Shown in pieces: positions 4,947 to 7,069 of a DNA stretch of 7,069 nt; position 1 is the stretch's first letter; each line of letters opens with the position of its first letter. Position numbers and translations under genes: made by a program. The stretch is from Clostridia bacterium (GTDB lineage Bacteria; Bacillota; Clostridia; Oscillospirales; CAG-272): the NCBI GenBank assembly GCA_017625275.1, contig JAGALI010000181.1, positions 1 through 7,069 of the forward strand, given 5' to 3'. The notes beneath the pieces were generated by a model. That model was not told where the DNA came from and did not search any database. It saw only the letters and a list, made by a program, of their open reading frames with translations.

Positions 4947-5662
4947 GATTTGATATTTTAACATTATTCCCTGAGCAAATAGATGCCGTACTTGGTGAAA
5001 GCATAATTGGCAGAGCGCAAAAAAGCGGAGTAATCTCCGTTTTCACTCACAATATCAGGGATTATACAGAAAACAAGCACAAAAAGGTTGACGATGCGCC
5101 TTATGGTGGTGGCAGAGGCATGCTTATGGCTACTCAACCCATTTGCGACTGCTTTGATGCAGTTTCAAAAATGCAAGGCGAGGGCAAATCAAGGGTGATT
5201 TATATGTCGCCAAGAGGTAGGATTTTTAACCACTCTATTGCCAAGGAGTTATCTGAATACGATAATTTGACCATTCTCTGTGGTCATTACGAGGGAATTG
5301 ACCAAAGAGTAATTGACGAGATTGTTGACGAGGAAATCTCTATCGGCGATTATGTATTAACCGGTGGAGAGCTTCCTGCTTGCATTTTAGTCGATGCCGT
5401 TTCAAGGCTTATTGATGGTGTTTTATCTGATGAGAGCTGCTACGAGGACGAGAGCATTGCGTCTGGGCTTTTAGAGTATCCTCAATACACACGCCCTGCG
5501 GTTTTTCGTGGCAAGGAGGTACCAGAGGTTCTTTTATCTGGTCATCATGCAAACATTGAGGCGTGGAGGCTTGAACGCTCTATCGAGCTCACAAGAGAGC
5601 GTCGTCCCGACTTATATGACGCATACATCAAGATACACCCTCCAAAGTCGAAAGTGAAATGA
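4943..5662 (+). CDS. trmD: tRNA (guanine-N1)-methyltransferase TrmD
   Basis: TrmD uses S-adenosylmethionine to make m1G37 next to the anticodon of tRNAs reading CNN and some other codons, which prevents +1 frameshifting. The enzyme acts as a cytosolic SPOUT-class dimer. The 239 residues match the family. PYGGGRGM (53-60), GHYEGIDQR (114-122) and IGDYVLTGGELP (134-145) build the trefoil-knot cofactor site. YPQYTRP (179-185) and SGHH (199-202) belong to the C-terminal part. By alignment from memory, the catalytic acid/base Asp of the enterobacterial enzyme falls on E170, with D169 beside it. This may be a normal clostridial variant. The start is fixed by the ATGA overlap with rimM. rplS, the usual next gene, is not found. 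Confidence 0.97.
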   Translation: MRFDILTLFPEQIDAVLGESIIGRAQKSGVISVFTHNIRDYTENKHKKVDDAPYGGGRGMLMATQPICDCFDAVSKMQGEGKSRVIYMSPRGRIFNHSIAKELSEYDNLTILCGHYEGIDQRVIDEIVDEEISIGDYVLTGGELPACILVDAVSRLIDGVLSDESCYEDESIASGLLEYPQYTRPAVFRGKEVPEVLLSGHHANIEAWRLERSIELTRERRPDLYDAYIKIHPPKSKVK

Positions 5663-5698
5663 TTACAATAAATAAATTTGTTCAACGGAAGTGATATT

Positions 5699-7069
5699 TT
5701 GGAAAACAGAACTAACAAAAGCACCCAAATATCTGAATCTGTCTTTTCAAGATTCAGCGCTTGGGTTGTTACGAAGCTAAGAGATGGCATTTTTGGCCGT
5801 TTCTTTACATCTTATGATTCCACTGACAAAAAATTTAAGGCCGGAATCAAAAATTTAAAAAAGAATAATACTCAAAAGCGTACCAAAAGAACAATTGCGC
5901 GTGCTATCGAAACCAATCCTATTGTTAACAGTGTGCCAAAAATTCATCAATTTTTGTCAAGAGTTGCTATAAGAGACTATGGCGTGGTTCTTATGACAAT
6001 GGCGATTATCAGCACTACTCTATTTTTTGTGCAGAATTATGTTCCAGCTTTAAGATGGTCGCTATCGTCACTCGTTACTGGTATCGTAATTGCAGTCTTT
6101 TCTATACCTATGCTATTTTCAAAGAGAACCATTGCAAGCCTTTTATTTGAGGGAAGGCTATGTAATTCGTTTTTATTTGGCTATCTCGGAATGAGCGACG
6201 AGGTATATAGATACGCATCTGATGACACTTCTCACTCCTCTCCAAGCATCGCCTTGCTTGTGGGAATGGTTTTGAGCGTGGTTGCTTATTTTCCAGGTTT
6301 GCTTTTAGCGCTTGCTATTATTTTAATTGTATTTTTGGCTTACAATGTGCTTATAACTCCTGAGGTTGGTGTTATACTCATAATTTTGTCTATGCCATTT
6401 ACCAATGTCAGCGTTATGACAGGCATCGGTCTTTATGTCGCCATTTGCTACATTATCAAATGTGTAACTGGCAGAAGAACCTTTAAGCTTGAATTTATGG
6501 ACCTTTGGATGTTGATTATATCCTTGGTTATTATATATGGTGGCTTTGTTACATTTGATTTTGGCTCATCAATTATGCATATGCTATCAATGCTGGCGCT
6601 TCTTTCAACATTCTTTGTAGCTTCAAATCTTGTTCGCTCAAAGGAATGGTTTAAGCGTTGTATTATTTCCTTCTGCATTTCATCTACAATAGCCTCTGCT
6701 TTGGGCATTCTTCAATTTGTTTTCGGAAAGCTTAACATTGTTTGGGATGGAATGAAGGAATTTTCCACTATTCACGAGAGGGCAGTATCTTCTTTTGATA
6801 GCTCTACCTCGTTTGCGCTATATCTTGTTTCTGCCATTCCTTTTCTTCTTTTGTTTATATTCTCTGGAAAAACTTCAAAGGCAAGGGCTATTGGTCTTAC
6901 CTGTAGCCTTATAAACATTGTTGCTCTTGTTTTAACCTATTCTAAGGTTGGATATATTGGAGCGATTGCAATGCTTATCTTCCTTTTGATTATCTTCCAC
7001 AGAAATACTGCATATTTAGTTTTGTTTGGAGCCACGGTTGCAATTGTACTCAATTATGCTCTTCCCAAG
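5699..7069 (+). CDS. O-antigen ligase/Wzy-type polytopic membrane protein, C-terminus missing
   Basis: The frame is open from a TTG at 5699 to the right edge (457 codons), so the gene is partial. GGAAGTGA (5687-5694) matches the anti-Shine-Dalgarno target GGAGGTGA at 7 of 8 positions, which supports the TTG. The first in-frame ATG comes only about 100 residues later. The first 92 or so residues are soluble and basic. From about 95 on there are about ten hydrophobic segments. YSKVGYIGA (414-422) resembles the conserved short motif before the C-terminal helices in the O-antigen ligase/Wzy_C family, whose members polymerise or transfer polysaccharide at the outer face of the membrane. The family call is by topology and this motif, so the substrate is unknown. 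It starts 36 nt after trmD without a terminator, so it is probably cotranscribed. A long basic N-terminal tail is not typical of ligases. Confidence 0.6.
   Translation, partial: MENRTNKSTQISESVFSRFSAWVVTKLRDGIFGRFFTSYDSTDKKFKAGIKNLKKNNTQKRTKRTIARAIETNPIVNSVPKIHQFLSRVAIRDYGVVLMTMAIISTTLFFVQNYVPALRWSLSSLVTGIVIAVFSIPMLFSKRTIASLLFEGRLCNSFLFGYLGMSDEVYRYASDDTSHSSPSIALLVGMVLSVVAYFPGLLLALAIILIVFLAYNVLITPEVGVILIILSMPFTNVSVMTGIGLYVAICYIIKCVTGRRTFKLEFMDLWMLIISLVIIYGGFVTFDFGSSIMHMLSMLALLSTFFVASNLVRSKEWFKRCIISFCISSTIASALGILQFVFGKLNIVWDGMKEFSTIHERAVSSFDSSTSFALYLVSAIPFLLLFIFSGKTSKARAIGLTCSLINIVALVLTYSKVGYIGAIAMLIFLLIIFHRNTAYLVLFGATVAIVLNYALPK
5723..5766 (+). repeat. Long inverted repeat in the early coding region of the ligase-like gene
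   Basis: CTGAATCT (5733-5740) pairs with AGATTCAG (5750-5757) across a 9-nt loop. Outside it, ACCCAA (5723-5728) pairs with TTGGGT (5761-5766), giving 14 bp with one internal loop. It lies about 22 nt after the start codon. No proper U tract follows, so it is not a clear terminator. Confidence 0.5.

Noticed and set aside
5545..5790. Minus-strand open frame across the trmD end
   Set aside because: It runs antisense through conserved TrmD codons and across the trmD-ligase gap, with no supporting signals.
6448..6708. Minus-strand open frame inside the ligase-like gene
   Set aside because: It is antisense to a continuous hydrophobic frame, and its composition fits a shadow.
1..7069. CRISPR array, mobile element, tRNA, rRNA, toxin-antitoxin or defence system
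   Set aside because: I saw no regular direct repeats, transposase-like frames, terminal repeats, cloverleaf patterns or small paired toxin/antitoxin frames.

Overview
This window looks like chromosomal DNA of an endospore-forming, low-GC Firmicute of the class Clostridia, probably an uncultured gut-type Oscillospirales-like lineage. The main evidence is a near-certain Spo0A, AGGAGG-type ribosome binding sites, A/T-rich intergenic DNA and clostridial-type ribosomal proteins. The finer placement is inference.

Layout, left to right. (1) 1-792, minus: the 5' part of a DUF2156 (LPG_synthase_C-type) gene that runs off the left edge. Its last 20 visible codons change composition and lose the family pattern. 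(2) 793-1045: a divergent control region with an 11-base perfect match to the Spo0A binding box, a promoter on each side and a second Spo0A-box-like palindrome at the predicted spo0A transcription start. (3) 1046-1822, plus: spo0A, with a degenerate receiver domain. (4) 1823-1930: two hairpin terminators between convergent genes. (5) 1931-4135, minus: rpmG-secE-nusG-rplK-rplA, a compact translation/transcription/secretion operon. It has a strong promoter near 4300, a structured leader of about 150 nt and a probable L1 autoregulatory site before rplK. (6) 4136-4439: a back-to-back promoter region for rpmG and rimM. (7) 4440-5662, plus: rimM and trmD, overlapping by ATGA. (8) 5699-7069, plus: a TTG-started polytopic membrane protein of the O-antigen ligase/Wzy type, cut by the right edge.

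Most of the window is conserved housekeeping. RpmG, L11 and L1 are 50S proteins. NusG couples transcription to translation, SecE is part of the translocon, RimM matures the 30S subunit, and TrmD makes m1G37 in tRNA. Spo0A is the master regulator of sporulation entry. I see no defence system, mobile element, CRISPR array, rRNA or tRNA. The points most worth a second look are regulatory: the 0A box between spo0A and the DUF2156 gene, four promoters with the same extended -10 form, an L1-type leader, and a possible terminator/antiterminator pair in the rpmG leader. The gene order is also unusual, since rplJ-rplL does not follow rplA and neither rpsP nor rplS flanks rimM-trmD.
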